DNA from: CAZSXS01 sp964611385
Lineage (GTDB): Bacteria > Bacillota > Clostridia > Lachnospirales > CAYPQA01
DNA: 36,657 nt
Direction: 5' to 3'
Assembly (NCBI GenBank): GCA_964611385.1
Contig: CAZSXS010000034.1
Location: 1 to 36,657, forward strand
Shown here: positions 1 through 6,802 of the stretch, piece after piece
Position numbering within the stretch: position 1 is the stretch's first letter
Layout of the letters: the number at the start of each line of letters is the position of its first letter
The notes under the pieces: model-generated
What the model saw: the letters and a program-made list of their open reading frames with translations, nothing else
Told to the model about the DNA's origin: nothing
Databases searched by the model: none
Made by a program: the position numbers and the translations under genes

Positions 1-57
1 GGGGGAGGAAGGGAAAAACTTTTTCGCCGTTTGAAAATGTTTTTCCCTTCCTCCCCC
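1..57. terminator. GA-rich 19-bp inverted repeat, probable terminator hairpin
   Basis: Bases 1-19 (GGGGGAGGAAGGGAAAAAC) are the exact reverse complement of bases 39-57. The 19-nt interval can pair further (21-25 with 33-37) after one mismatch. The stem has one all-purine strand apart from its last base. It sits directly upstream of the GH88 gene and most likely ends transcription of a gene lying to the left of the window. A perfect U-tract after the stem is lacking; CCTCGGTTTT follows on the plus strand. The left arm may extend beyond the window. Confidence 0.6.
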
Positions 58-90
58 CTCGGTTTTAAAAAACAGTAAAGGGGAGAAAAA

Positions 91-1311
91 ATGGTAGATT
101 ATAAAAGAATCACCAAGGAAGAAGTGAACAAAGATTGGATGGCTTTGGCAGAAGGGATAGACGGAGGGGAATTTCGCTCTACCCTGGACTATGCTATTCG
201 GAAGGTGAGGGGCAACCTGAAGGACTTTACTCATAAGTTCCCATCCTCGGGCGGGGTCAAGGGGATTTATCAGCCCTGTAATAACACAGATGTGTTTTTG
301 TACTCGGACTGGACCTCCTCCTTTTGGACGGGCATGGTCTGGCTGGCTTATGAGCTGAGCGGGGACGAGTGCTTTAAAGAGGTAGGAAAGGTTCATGTGC
401 AGAGCTTTCGGGAGCGCTTGGATCAGAATGAGGATTTGAATCATCACGATATCGGCTTTTTGTATTCTCTTTCCTGTGTTGCTGCTTACAAGGCTACGGG
501 CTGTGAATTTGCCAAGGAAACAGCTCTTTTGGCGGCAAAGAAGCTTTCAGAGCGTTTTAATGAGGTGGCTGGGGTAATTCAGGTAAAGGGGGACATCAAC
601 GACCCGGCTAATCCCAGACGAGGTGAGTATATTATTGATTGCAGCATGAATCTGCCCTTGCTTTATTGGGCCTCCACCGTCACAGGCATGGAGAGCTATA
701 AAACCATGGCTTACAGGCATATTCAGAATGTGGCCAAGTATATGGTTAAGGACAATGCCTCCTCCCATCAGGCCTTTAAAATCTCTGTGGAAACCGGTGA
801 ACCTTTGGGTGGCTATACGCCGCAAGGGGACGGGCATGAGGACGGCTGCTGGTCCAGAGGTCAGGCTTGGGCGATTTACGGGCTGCCGATTAGTTATACC
901 TATACGGGGGATTGCAGCCTCTTGGAAGTTGCAAAGCGGGTGAACAACTATTTCCTGAACCGTCTGCAAAGCGACCATGTGGCCAATTGGGATTTCCTTT
1001 ATCAGGACGACAGTCATCAGCGCGACAGTTCGGCCGTTTCCATTGCGGTCTGCGGCATGTTGGAGTTGGCCAAAAATCTGCCCCTCTATGACCCAGACAG
1101 AACGATGTATGAAGCAGCAGCAAAGGTTTTGACTCATAGCCTGATCCGGCACTATCTGTATGCGGAAAATGAGGACTCCAACGCCTTGCTGAAAGCCGGG
1201 GTTTATGCCTTTAAGACAAATCTTTGCGTCAATGAGCCGACCATTTGGGGAGACTATTACTTTATGGAGAGCCTTGTACGCTTGACGCAGTATTTTCGGA
1301 TGTATTGGTAA
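91..1311 (+). CDS. Glycoside hydrolase family 88, unsaturated glucuronyl hydrolase
   Basis: The 406-aa protein has the layout of GH88 unsaturated glucuronyl hydrolases. These remove the 4,5-unsaturated uronic acid that polysaccharide lyases leave on glycosaminoglycan, gellan or xanthan-type oligosaccharides, by hydrating the double bond. The two conserved Asp motifs are visible: HHDIGF with Asp120 and IIDCSMN with Asp183, corresponding to Asp88 and Asp149 of the Bacillus enzyme. Aromatic runs such as WSRGQAWAIYGL fit the (alpha/alpha)6 barrel. No signal peptide is seen, so it is probably cytoplasmic and acts on imported disaccharides. The start follows AAGGGGAG with good spacing. No lyase or sugar transporter lies in the window; partners may be to the left. 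GH105 is a related alternative, but the HHDIGF/IDCSMN combination favours GH88. Confidence 0.9.
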   Translation: MVDYKRITKEEVNKDWMALAEGIDGGEFRSTLDYAIRKVRGNLKDFTHKFPSSGGVKGIYQPCNNTDVFLYSDWTSSFWTGMVWLAYELSGDECFKEVGKVHVQSFRERLDQNEDLNHHDIGFLYSLSCVAAYKATGCEFAKETALLAAKKLSERFNEVAGVIQVKGDINDPANPRRGEYIIDCSMNLPLLYWASTVTGMESYKTMAYRHIQNVAKYMVKDNASSHQAFKISVETGEPLGGYTPQGDGHEDGCWSRGQAWAIYGLPISYTYTGDCSLLEVAKRVNNYFLNRLQSDHVANWDFLYQDDSHQRDSSAVSIAVCGMLELAKNLPLYDPDRTMYEAAAKVLTHSLIRHYLYAENEDSNALLKAGVYAFKTNLCVNEPTIWGDYYFMESLVRLTQYFRMYW

Positions 1312-1355
1312 GTGCGTAAGGCTTGTAATCAAATCGTAGTAGGTGAGGTGCAAGG

Positions 1356-2048
1356 ATGACAAAACGCGCAATTTTTATGGCAGATATACATGGTAACATC
1401 ACAGGCTTAAAAGCAGTCTTAGCTGAGGTTAAAAAACTTGAGAATGTTACGCATATTGTAGCCTTAGGCGATTATTTTGGTTGGAGTGCAGGACATAATG
1501 ATATACTGGATGAGTGCATTGACAATGGTGTGATTTTAATTCGTGGTGGGCACGAAGAAATATTAAACATAATTGATAATGGTAAGGACGACGGTAAATA
1601 TTATCCGGTGATTTATTTTACTCACGATTGGTTAAAAAAGAATTTAACGCCTACATATTATAAAATGGTTACAGAATTACCGCTGGAATTTAGATTAAAG
1701 CTGAACGAAAATGATTCAATTATCGCTTTTCACGCTGCACTCAACGATATGGAATCGTATTCTTGCGGTTCTGACCGACCTTTGGAAGTTTTGCAGAGGG
1801 TGTATGGGCAACTGGATGAAAATATAATTATCTATGGACATTATCACGAACCGCATGTGATACCCATGGGCAGTAAAACGCTGATTAATTGTGCCGCTGT
1901 TGGGGCAAGGGTAAGAGACAATCTCAGTAATTACACAATAATCGAATATACTGATGAGAAAATTGCAATTATTCAAAAGCAAGTGCCATACAGCAAGCAG
2001 GAAGAAGAACAGCTTATTGCAGAACGTGGTATGATCCGTATGAAATGA
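1356..2048 (+). CDS. Calcineurin-like metallophosphoesterase (YfcE/MJ0936-like)
   Basis: This 230-aa protein carries the metallophosphoesterase block order: DIHGN (Asp10, His12), ALGDYFG (Asp39), RGGHEE (around residue 66), FHAA and YGHYHEP near the C-terminus. These blocks bind a dinuclear metal centre that hydrolyses phosphodiesters or phosphomonoesters. The length fits small single-domain YfcE-like enzymes. The third block is odd: the usual GN[HC][DE] reads GGHE, so the metal-bridging Asn appears to be Gly. The substrate cannot be predicted. The start is preceded by a GAGGTGCAAGG stretch. It is followed 73 nt later by the aldo/keto reductase on the same strand, with no terminator seen between them. 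Confidence 0.85.
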   Translation: MTKRAIFMADIHGNITGLKAVLAEVKKLENVTHIVALGDYFGWSAGHNDILDECIDNGVILIRGGHEEILNIIDNGKDDGKYYPVIYFTHDWLKKNLTPTYYKMVTELPLEFRLKLNENDSIIAFHAALNDMESYSCGSDRPLEVLQRVYGQLDENIIIYGHYHEPHVIPMGSKTLINCAAVGARVRDNLSNYTIIEYTDEKIAIIQKQVPYSKQEEEQLIAERGMIRMK

Positions 2049-2121
2049 GTAAGTTAAGAGCAGAAAAAAACAGACATATGCACAGCAATAGCTTGATATT
2101 TTACGGCAAGGAGAGAGGATA

Positions 2122-3201
2122 ATGTTTGACATGATGTTTACAACTATTTCAAAGCTTGGATTTGGATGTATGCGACTTCCCCAAAAGGATGGAGCTATTG
2201 ACCAGGCGCACTTCAACCAAATGGTGGATTACGCCATGGAAAATGGTGTAAATTATTTTGATACTTCCTTTGTGTATCATGGAGGAGAAAGCGAAACCGC
2301 GATTGGGATCGCTTTGGAAAAATACCCTCGTGACCGCTACTATTTGGCAGATAAAATGTCTTTTTGGTCGGCTGACAGTGAGGAGTATTTGGAGAAAGCC
2401 TTTAACACCTCTTGCAAAAAGCTAAAAACAGATTACATTGATTTTTATTTGTTACATTCACTCAATGATGCTACTTTCAGCACAGTAAAAAAACTTGATG
2501 CAATCAAATGGGCTGCTGAAAAGAAAAAGCAAGGCAAGATTAAAAAGCTTGGGTTTTCAATTCATGCCGGCTATGATTGTTTAGTTGAAATCCTTGATAG
2601 CTATGCTTGGGACTTTGTTCAAATTCAATATAACTATTTGGATGAAGACGACAATCCGGGCAAAAAAGGATATGATGAGTTGGTGAAGCGCAAGCTTCCT
2701 ATTATCATAATGGAGCCGCTAAAGGGCGGGGTTTTGACCGACTTACCTGAGGAGATTACCGCACCATACATAAAGCTTGGTAAGTCAAACCCTGAGATGG
2801 CATTTGCTTGGCTTGCAGAAAAAGCAAATATTGTTACCATTTTATCCGGTGTTAGCAACATCGAGCAGCTTAAACAAAATATCGAAATTTTTAAGAATCT
2901 AAAGCCACTAGGCCATGAGGAAAACACTGCAATTCAGTCAGTACGCAGTGCAATCAAAGCCTCTCAAAAGGTCGCATGTACTGCTTGCAGGTACTGTATG
3001 CCTTGCCCTGTGGGTATTGCAATTCCTCAAAACTTTAAGGCTTGGAATCTTAAAGCAATGCAAAAAAATTCCAATTGGATTTCTGGAACAGCAATCAATA
3101 AAACATCCCTTCAAGGCTGCATAAACTGCGGAGTTTGTTCATCTCGTTGCCCTCAAAGCCTTGATATTCCACAGTTGCTAAAAACAATTTTGAGTGAATA
3201 A
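2122..3201 (+). CDS. Aldo/keto reductase with C-terminal 4Fe-4S ferredoxin domain
   Basis: The 359-aa protein has an N-terminal aldo/keto reductase barrel (LGFGCMRLP near residue 13, NYFDTSFVYHGGESE with the Asp and Tyr of the catalytic tetrad, a Lys in LADKMSF, and His in LLHSLND). The C-terminus has two cysteine clusters, CTACRYCMPCP and CINCGVCSSRCP, typical of the ferredoxin-like tail in the YbjN/Mll-type oxidoreductases of anaerobes. The tail probably holds two 4Fe-4S clusters that feed electrons to or from the barrel. The substrate is unknown. The ATG at 2122 is chosen because AAGGAG lies 8 nt upstream; ATGs at 2131 and 2134 are less well placed. The next gene begins 24 nt downstream. 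Confidence 0.9.
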   Translation: MFDMMFTTISKLGFGCMRLPQKDGAIDQAHFNQMVDYAMENGVNYFDTSFVYHGGESETAIGIALEKYPRDRYYLADKMSFWSADSEEYLEKAFNTSCKKLKTDYIDFYLLHSLNDATFSTVKKLDAIKWAAEKKKQGKIKKLGFSIHAGYDCLVEILDSYAWDFVQIQYNYLDEDDNPGKKGYDELVKRKLPIIIMEPLKGGVLTDLPEEITAPYIKLGKSNPEMAFAWLAEKANIVTILSGVSNIEQLKQNIEIFKNLKPLGHEENTAIQSVRSAIKASQKVACTACRYCMPCPVGIAIPQNFKAWNLKAMQKNSNWISGTAINKTSLQGCINCGVCSSRCPQSLDIPQLLKTILSE

Positions 3202-3225
3202 GAGAAAAGGCAGGGGGAAATTCAT

Positions 3226-3783
3226 ATGGAAATTATTTTTATTAGGCACGGTGAACCCGACTATGCACCCTGTGATGAAAGAGGGTTTATCGGCCACGGT
3301 CGCGATTTAGCGCCATTAACGAAACTCGGAACCGAGCAGGCAGAGATCGTTGCAACAAACAGCATATTGATGAATAGTGAAATAATCATTTCCTCTCCGT
3401 ATACACGCGCATTGCAAACGGCAGCAATTATCTCAAAGCAAACCGGAATAGCGCTAACCGTTGAAGTTGACTTACGTGAATGGCAACCAGACAAAAGCTT
3501 TCAATATAAAACTTCAGAGGAGTCCTTTGCATTACATCAAGATTTTTGGAACTGCAAAGGAACCTACCCTGATGATCAGCCGAAAAAATGGGAAAAGATG
3601 GAAGAAATTATTGCACGTGTTGATCCCGTTATTCATGCGTACTACGAATTGGGGTATAAAAAAGTGATTATTGTTGCTCATGGGGGAGTAATTAGAAGAT
3701 TTACTGGCGATGCCAATGTTCACTATTGCACACCCTATCTGGTTGAATATAATGGCAGCTATGACTATTTTCAATGGGTTTAG
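3226..3783 (+). CDS. Histidine phosphatase family protein (phosphoglycerate mutase-like)
   Basis: The 185-aa protein begins with MEIIFIRHGEPDY, the RHG motif whose His is the phosphate acceptor. It continues with SSPYTRALQTA and has the second catalytic His in IIVAHGGVIRR. The size fits broad-specificity phosphatases of the GpmB/CobC/YhfR branch rather than true glycolytic mutases (about 230-250 aa). The physiological substrate is unknown. The ribosome binding site is AGGGGGA with 7-nt spacing. It sits 24 nt behind the aldo/keto reductase and may be cotranscribed with it. A second histidine phosphatase, fused to a Nudix domain, is found at 11260-12276. Confidence 0.88.
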   Translation: MEIIFIRHGEPDYAPCDERGFIGHGRDLAPLTKLGTEQAEIVATNSILMNSEIIISSPYTRALQTAAIISKQTGIALTVEVDLREWQPDKSFQYKTSEESFALHQDFWNCKGTYPDDQPKKWEKMEEIIARVDPVIHAYYELGYKKVIIVAHGGVIRRFTGDANVHYCTPYLVEYNGSYDYFQWV

Positions 3784-4049
3784 AATTTACTTTTTTTAAG
3801 AAATGCTTGAAAAAATTTACAAGTTATTTGGAGATCAAACAAGGCTCAGCTGGTTTATTAAATGTAAAATCATCTGTTGAAAGCGGAAGCTTAACTTTGC
3901 AAATAACACATAACAATACGACAATTGAGATTCCCCTTGGCAAGCAATTTGTTGATCTTAAAGATTTTGAAAATGACGAGATTACGCTTACCATCTTGGG
4001 CAATAATGCTGTCAATGGGAAAGTATTATGCAAACTATTACCAGTTTGA
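3774..4049 (+). CDS. Small hypothetical protein or C-terminal remnant
   Basis: This 91-codon open frame overlaps the end of the histidine phosphatase by 10 nt. I do not recognise it. After a Lys-rich start, residues 25-91 alternate hydrophobic and polar residues (GSLTLQITHNNTTIEI, ITLTILGNNAVNGKV), which suggests a small beta-sandwich. There is no convincing ribosome binding site at ATG 3774. The beginning looks unlike a natural N-terminus, so the frame may be the 3' part of a longer, decayed gene for an exported beta-rich protein. No signal peptide or lipobox is present. The stop lies 53 nt before a strong hairpin at 4103. Confidence 0.4.
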   Translation: MGLEFTFFKKCLKKFTSYLEIKQGSAGLLNVKSSVESGSLTLQITHNNTTIEIPLGKQFVDLKDFENDEITLTILGNNAVNGKVLCKLLPV

Positions 4050-4102
4050 TAAACTATTCCAGCTGACCAGACCTGTTTTAATATTTTTGGATAAACCCCA
4101 CA

Positions 4103-4156
4103 TCAAAAGGACTTGACTACCCCTTCAGCCACAAAGGGGTAGTCAAGTCCTTTTGA
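4103..4156. terminator. Perfect 23-bp hairpin, bidirectional terminator-like (copy 1)
   Basis: Bases 4103-4125 pair perfectly with 4134-4156 around the 8-nt loop CAGCCACA. The stem opens TCAAAAGGACTTGACTAC and is followed on the plus strand by ATTTTTTTATA, so it is a good rho-independent terminator for the genes to its left. Its outer arm (AAAAGGACTTGACT) recurs in the hairpin at 5735-5786, which makes it more than a chance terminator. Confidence 0.75.
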
Positions 4157-4303
4157 ATTTTTTTATACAGATCAATACAACCCCAGTATAATATGACACC
4201 AAAAACGTATCCAAGCCAACTGCAGCAATCGAATTACAGGAAAGAACAGTTCAAAATGATTTGTTACATTTCTATTTTTCAAAACTTCAGTATAATAAAA
4301 CTA

Positions 4304-4315
4304 TAGGTTAACCTA
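4304..4315. promoter_or_regulatory. Perfect 12-bp palindrome, candidate operator
   Basis: TAGGTTAACCTA begins 8 nt after a TATAAT at 4291-4296, about where transcription of the 4438 gene would start. The position suits a repressor site. No regulator is encoded immediately next to it except the CD3324-like HTH protein of the same transcription unit, which is a tentative candidate. This rests on position and symmetry only. Confidence 0.3.
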
Positions 4316-4437
4316 ACTCAGAAACATAAACATTGTAAAGCCACCATACAAGACAATGATATTGATCAAAGCTGAACGAAGGCAGCTTGGAAAATGTTTA
4401 AGAGACTGAGTATAATAATAAAGAGGAGTGTATGATC

Positions 4438-5463
4438 ATGAAAAATGGCGAGTTTGTAACAAAGTGGGTTTTAGATACGGTTAAGGAAAGTTATGCAGAC
4501 GACATAGCTTTGGTCGTTTCCCATTCTACATTAAGAATTAATGATACCGAGAAAGTAATGAGCTATTTTGTACCCATTACAGAAAAAGGGTTCAGTTTCG
4601 CTCGCACCTTTATTTTAAACGGTGAAGGCTTTGATATTTGGGGTATTAGCTGGGAGCGTTTACAAAATTTTGCGGACCTTAAGGAGTATAACATCAACGT
4701 GTTAGCAGACAGTGAACTCCTGTATGCCAGAACGCCGGAAGATGCTCGTCGTTTTGAGGACTTGAAAGCGCAGCAAGCAGCAAACCTTGCCGATCCCGTT
4801 TTAATGCGTGAGAATGCATTGAAAGCTTATGCTGAGGCTAAAAATATTTACTTTCAAATGCTCTTTTCCAGTGGCAGCGACGTAAAACTTGGCGCCGGGT
4901 ATGTTTTGGATTACCTCAGTCAGGCTATTGCATTTTCAAACTTGAGCTATTTCAAGAAGGCTCAGATTGCACAGTTGGAGCAACTCAAAACCATGAAAAA
5001 TGTTCCCAAGGATTTTCTTGAACGTTATCTTGAAATCATAACCGAACGTAGCGAAGATGCTCAAAAAAAGCTTTGTTTTGAGATTATTGGCTTGGTTCAA
5101 TCTTATTTGTATGACAAGACTCCAATTGTAGAGAAACAAGGAGTGGAGCATCATTTTCAAGATTTATCGGATTGGTATGCTGAATTGTCTTACACCTGGC
5201 TCAGAATACGTCACTATTGTGAAAAAAACGACTTTGTTAAAGTTTATATGTGGGGAATTATGTTGCAGCACGAGCTTAATCACGTTTGCGACGATTTTGC
5301 TTTGGAGAAGTTTGAACTGATGTCCGCCTTTGATGCGGAGAATTTACAAAATTTTGCAGAGTTTGCGAACAAAATAGAAACCCAAGTAAGGCAAATCATC
5401 ATTGCTGGCGGTGGAATCATTCACGAGTACCACAGTTTTGAGGAATTCATCCATGAAATATAA
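4438..5463 (+). CDS. Conserved hypothetical, possible nucleotidyltransferase-like protein
   Basis: I do not recognise this 341-aa soluble protein with certainty. The N-terminal 100 residues look alpha/beta (DDIALVVSHSTLRIND, then SYFVPITEKG). A helical half follows (GYVLDYLSQAIAFSNLSYFKKAQ) that resembles the substrate-binding helices of aminoglycoside-type nucleotidyltransferases. The usual GS-x(n)-DxD active site is not clear; SHSTL may be its degenerate relic. ATG 4438 is preferred because GAGGAG lies 9 nt upstream; ATG 4432 would have only 3 nt. Its 3' end overlaps the CD3324-like gene by 11 nt, indicating translational coupling. A family with a different fold is possible. Confidence 0.6.
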   Translation: MKNGEFVTKWVLDTVKESYADDIALVVSHSTLRINDTEKVMSYFVPITEKGFSFARTFILNGEGFDIWGISWERLQNFADLKEYNINVLADSELLYARTPEDARRFEDLKAQQAANLADPVLMRENALKAYAEAKNIYFQMLFSSGSDVKLGAGYVLDYLSQAIAFSNLSYFKKAQIAQLEQLKTMKNVPKDFLERYLEIITERSEDAQKKLCFEIIGLVQSYLYDKTPIVEKQGVEHHFQDLSDWYAELSYTWLRIRHYCEKNDFVKVYMWGIMLQHELNHVCDDFALEKFELMSAFDAENLQNFAEFANKIETQVRQIIIAGGGIIHEYHSFEEFIHEI

Positions 5464-5707
5464 AAACGCTCAGGATATTTTACCTGATAAACTGCTCAAA
5501 GAACTGCAAAAGTATATATCAGGAGAAACATTGTATGTTCCAAATGCAGAAATGAAAAAGACCTGGGGAGAAGCTTCAGGGGCACGAATGTATTACAAGC
5601 AGAGAAATGAAAAAATACGTAAGTTGTACGCTGGTGGATGCAAAATTGAACAGCTTGCCGATGAATTCAATTTGTCAATTGACTCCATTAGAAAAATCCT
5701 ATACTAA
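5453..5707 (+). CDS. CD3324 family small helix-turn-helix protein
   Basis: The 84-aa protein starts MKYKNAQDILPDKLLKELQK and has the pattern of the CD3324 family of Clostridia: an N-terminal helix, a G-E-TLYVPN strand, then a C-terminal HTH (IRKLYAGGCKIEQLADEF followed by LSIDSIRKILY). The last part resembles the sigma-70 region 4/Mor-like HTH and probably binds DNA. A longer open frame begins upstream at 5402, but the family N-terminus matches the ATG at 5453, which lies inside the end of the upstream gene. The gene is followed at once by the hairpin at 5735-5786. Its target is unknown. Confidence 0.8.
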   Translation: MKYKNAQDILPDKLLKELQKYISGETLYVPNAEMKKTWGEASGARMYYKQRNEKIRKLYAGGCKIEQLADEFNLSIDSIRKILY

Positions 5708-5734
5708 GCCCCTGCATTTGTATTATTCTCACAT

Positions 5735-5786
5735 AAAAAGGACTTGACTCCCTTATTCGTAATGAAGCGGTAGTCAAGTCCTTTTT
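5735..5786. terminator. Bidirectional terminator hairpin (copy 2 of shared arm)
   Basis: AAAAAGGACTTGACT (5735-5749) pairs with 5772-5786 (15 bp). The interior can fold again as TTA-TTCG-TAA. It lies between convergent genes ending at 5707 (plus) and 5812 (minus), with a T-rich run on both strands, so it probably ends both transcripts. The outer arm is the same as in the 4103-4156 hairpin while the interior differs. Confidence 0.8.
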
Positions 5787-5811
5787 GATTACTGATTCAA
5801 AATGTGAAGCA

Positions 5812-6630
5812 TTAACCCACACTTCCAGGAACGTCAGCATTAAACCCAGGTATAATATCGTTAAATGTGGTATCAATATTCAGCAATTGCTTTGTCTGAA
5901 CATCAATTGTTATGTAGGCTTCACGCTCTGTGTCATCCGTTGCAGTAAAAGTGATTGTTTCTTTGCCGGTCATCCTACCGGATGTGTTGTTGTAAACAAC
6001 GCTTGTCACAGCTGAATGGTTAAAATGTTTTTTTGCATATTCTTGTGCAATTGGCAGATATATACCACTTTGACTATAGTATTTCTCAGTAAGACCCTCC
6101 CTTTCTTCTTGGGTATAGAGCTTTCCATCTGATTTCCAGTCCCAAAAACTGGATATCCCAATCCTTTCGCCAGAAACGGCATCAAGCGTGAATTGAAATG
6201 TATATTCATTGTTTTCCAATTCGGACTTTGAATCAGCCACGGAACAATCCCAATATGCTCTTGTATTGTAAGGATAAGACATATAGAACATTTCAACCGT
6301 TTTACCGTCAATACTTTCTCCAAATATTTCCATGATATATTGAGCACCGATTTCAGCCGCCTCTTCCATAGAGATAGCATTGGCACTTTTTTTATTACTG
6401 TCAGGAGCCTCATATACTGTCAGCGTATGCTTTGGATAGCCCTCTGGCAGTTCGTTATCCGTTGGGCGGATGTTGACCGCGGCTACAGCGGTAGCTATGC
6501 TTTCCGTTTTATTGATTGCCGATGCGAAAGCAATATTGTTGACACCAAGAAATCCTGCACTGAATATTCCGATAGATAAAATGGATGCTACAGACACTTT
6601 AAAAACATCATTGACTTTGTTTTTTCTCAT
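5812..6630 (-). CDS. Exported protein, PepSY/YpeB-like, unknown function
   Basis: The 272-aa product begins with MRKNKVNDVFKV, then a hydrophobic stretch to residue 36 with an AFASA cleavage region, so it is exported. The mature part has motifs like PepSY/YpeB modules: an EAAEIGAQYIMEIFG helix, a strand-rich block with DAVSGERIGISSFW, a second helix EYAKKHFNHS, and AYITIDVQTKQLLNID at the end. Such domains often inhibit or bind envelope proteases, but the function here is unknown. It follows the response regulator/histidine kinase pair on the same strand after 172 nt and may be a target of that system. The ribosome binding site GAAAGGAAGG is well placed. Confidence 0.75.
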   Translation of the reverse strand: MRKNKVNDVFKVSVASILSIGIFSAGFLGVNNIAFASAINKTESIATAVAAVNIRPTDNELPEGYPKHTLTVYEAPDSNKKSANAISMEEAAEIGAQYIMEIFGESIDGKTVEMFYMSYPYNTRAYWDCSVADSKSELENNEYTFQFTLDAVSGERIGISSFWDWKSDGKLYTQEEREGLTEKYYSQSGIYLPIAQEYAKKHFNHSAVTSVVYNNTSGRMTGKETITFTATDDTEREAYITIDVQTKQLLNIDTTFNDIIPGFNADVPGSVG

Positions 6631-6649
6631 AATTTGTCCTTCCTTTCAA

Positions 6650-6699
6650 CAGCCACGGCTGCCTTCACCCGCCACCATGCACAAAAGTCCAAGCGGGTG
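6650..6699 (-). other. GC-rich structured leader of the exported-protein gene
   Basis: Between the kinase gene and the exported-protein gene, two hairpins lie close together. CACCCGC (6666-6672) pairs with GCGGGTG (6693-6699), and CAGCC (6650-6654) pairs with GGCTG (6657-6661). The stretch is clearly more GC-rich than its surroundings. In the minus-strand transcript the large hairpin comes first, then the small one, then the Shine-Dalgarno. I do not match it to a known riboswitch. It could be an attenuator or mRNA-stabilising structure. Confidence 0.4.
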
Positions 6700-6802
6700 C
6701 TGCTAGCCCTGATTATCGCGTTTACGTATTAATTGAATTGGTTTTGTGAGCCTCACGAGTATGATGATAGAACTATTTTTTTATGAGAGTATTATTGAAT
6801 TA

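Larger units (their letters stand above)
4050..4437. other. Intergenic region with hairpin, palindrome and candidate promoter elements
   Basis: This 388-nt stretch holds no gene that I can support. It contains the 23-bp hairpin at 4103-4156, a TATAAT at 4291-4296 and, just downstream, the perfect 12-bp palindrome TAGGTTAACCTA (4304-4315). Together these could form a promoter with an operator for the gene at 4438. A second TATAAT at 4411-4416 is too close to the ribosome binding site (4423-4428) to be the likely start. The upstream -35 for the first TATAAT is poor. Confidence 0.4.

Noticed and set aside
547..1371. A 274-codon open frame antisense to the GH88 gene
   Set aside because: It is a shadow of the strongly coding plus-strand gene, has no family resemblance or ribosome binding site, and its composition follows the codon structure of the opposite strand.
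3803..3880. A short frame starting MLEKIYKLFGDQTRL that resembles an ArsR-type N-terminus
   Set aside because: The frame ends after about 25 codons and nothing of the HTH follows. The overlapping frame at 3774 gives a longer, more protein-like sequence.
4438..5707. Toxin-antitoxin (MNT-HEPN-like) interpretation of the nucleotidyltransferase-like/HTH pair
   Set aside because: The first protein is far larger than an MNT antitoxin, the second is a CD3324-type HTH and not HEPN, and no RX4-6H motif is seen.
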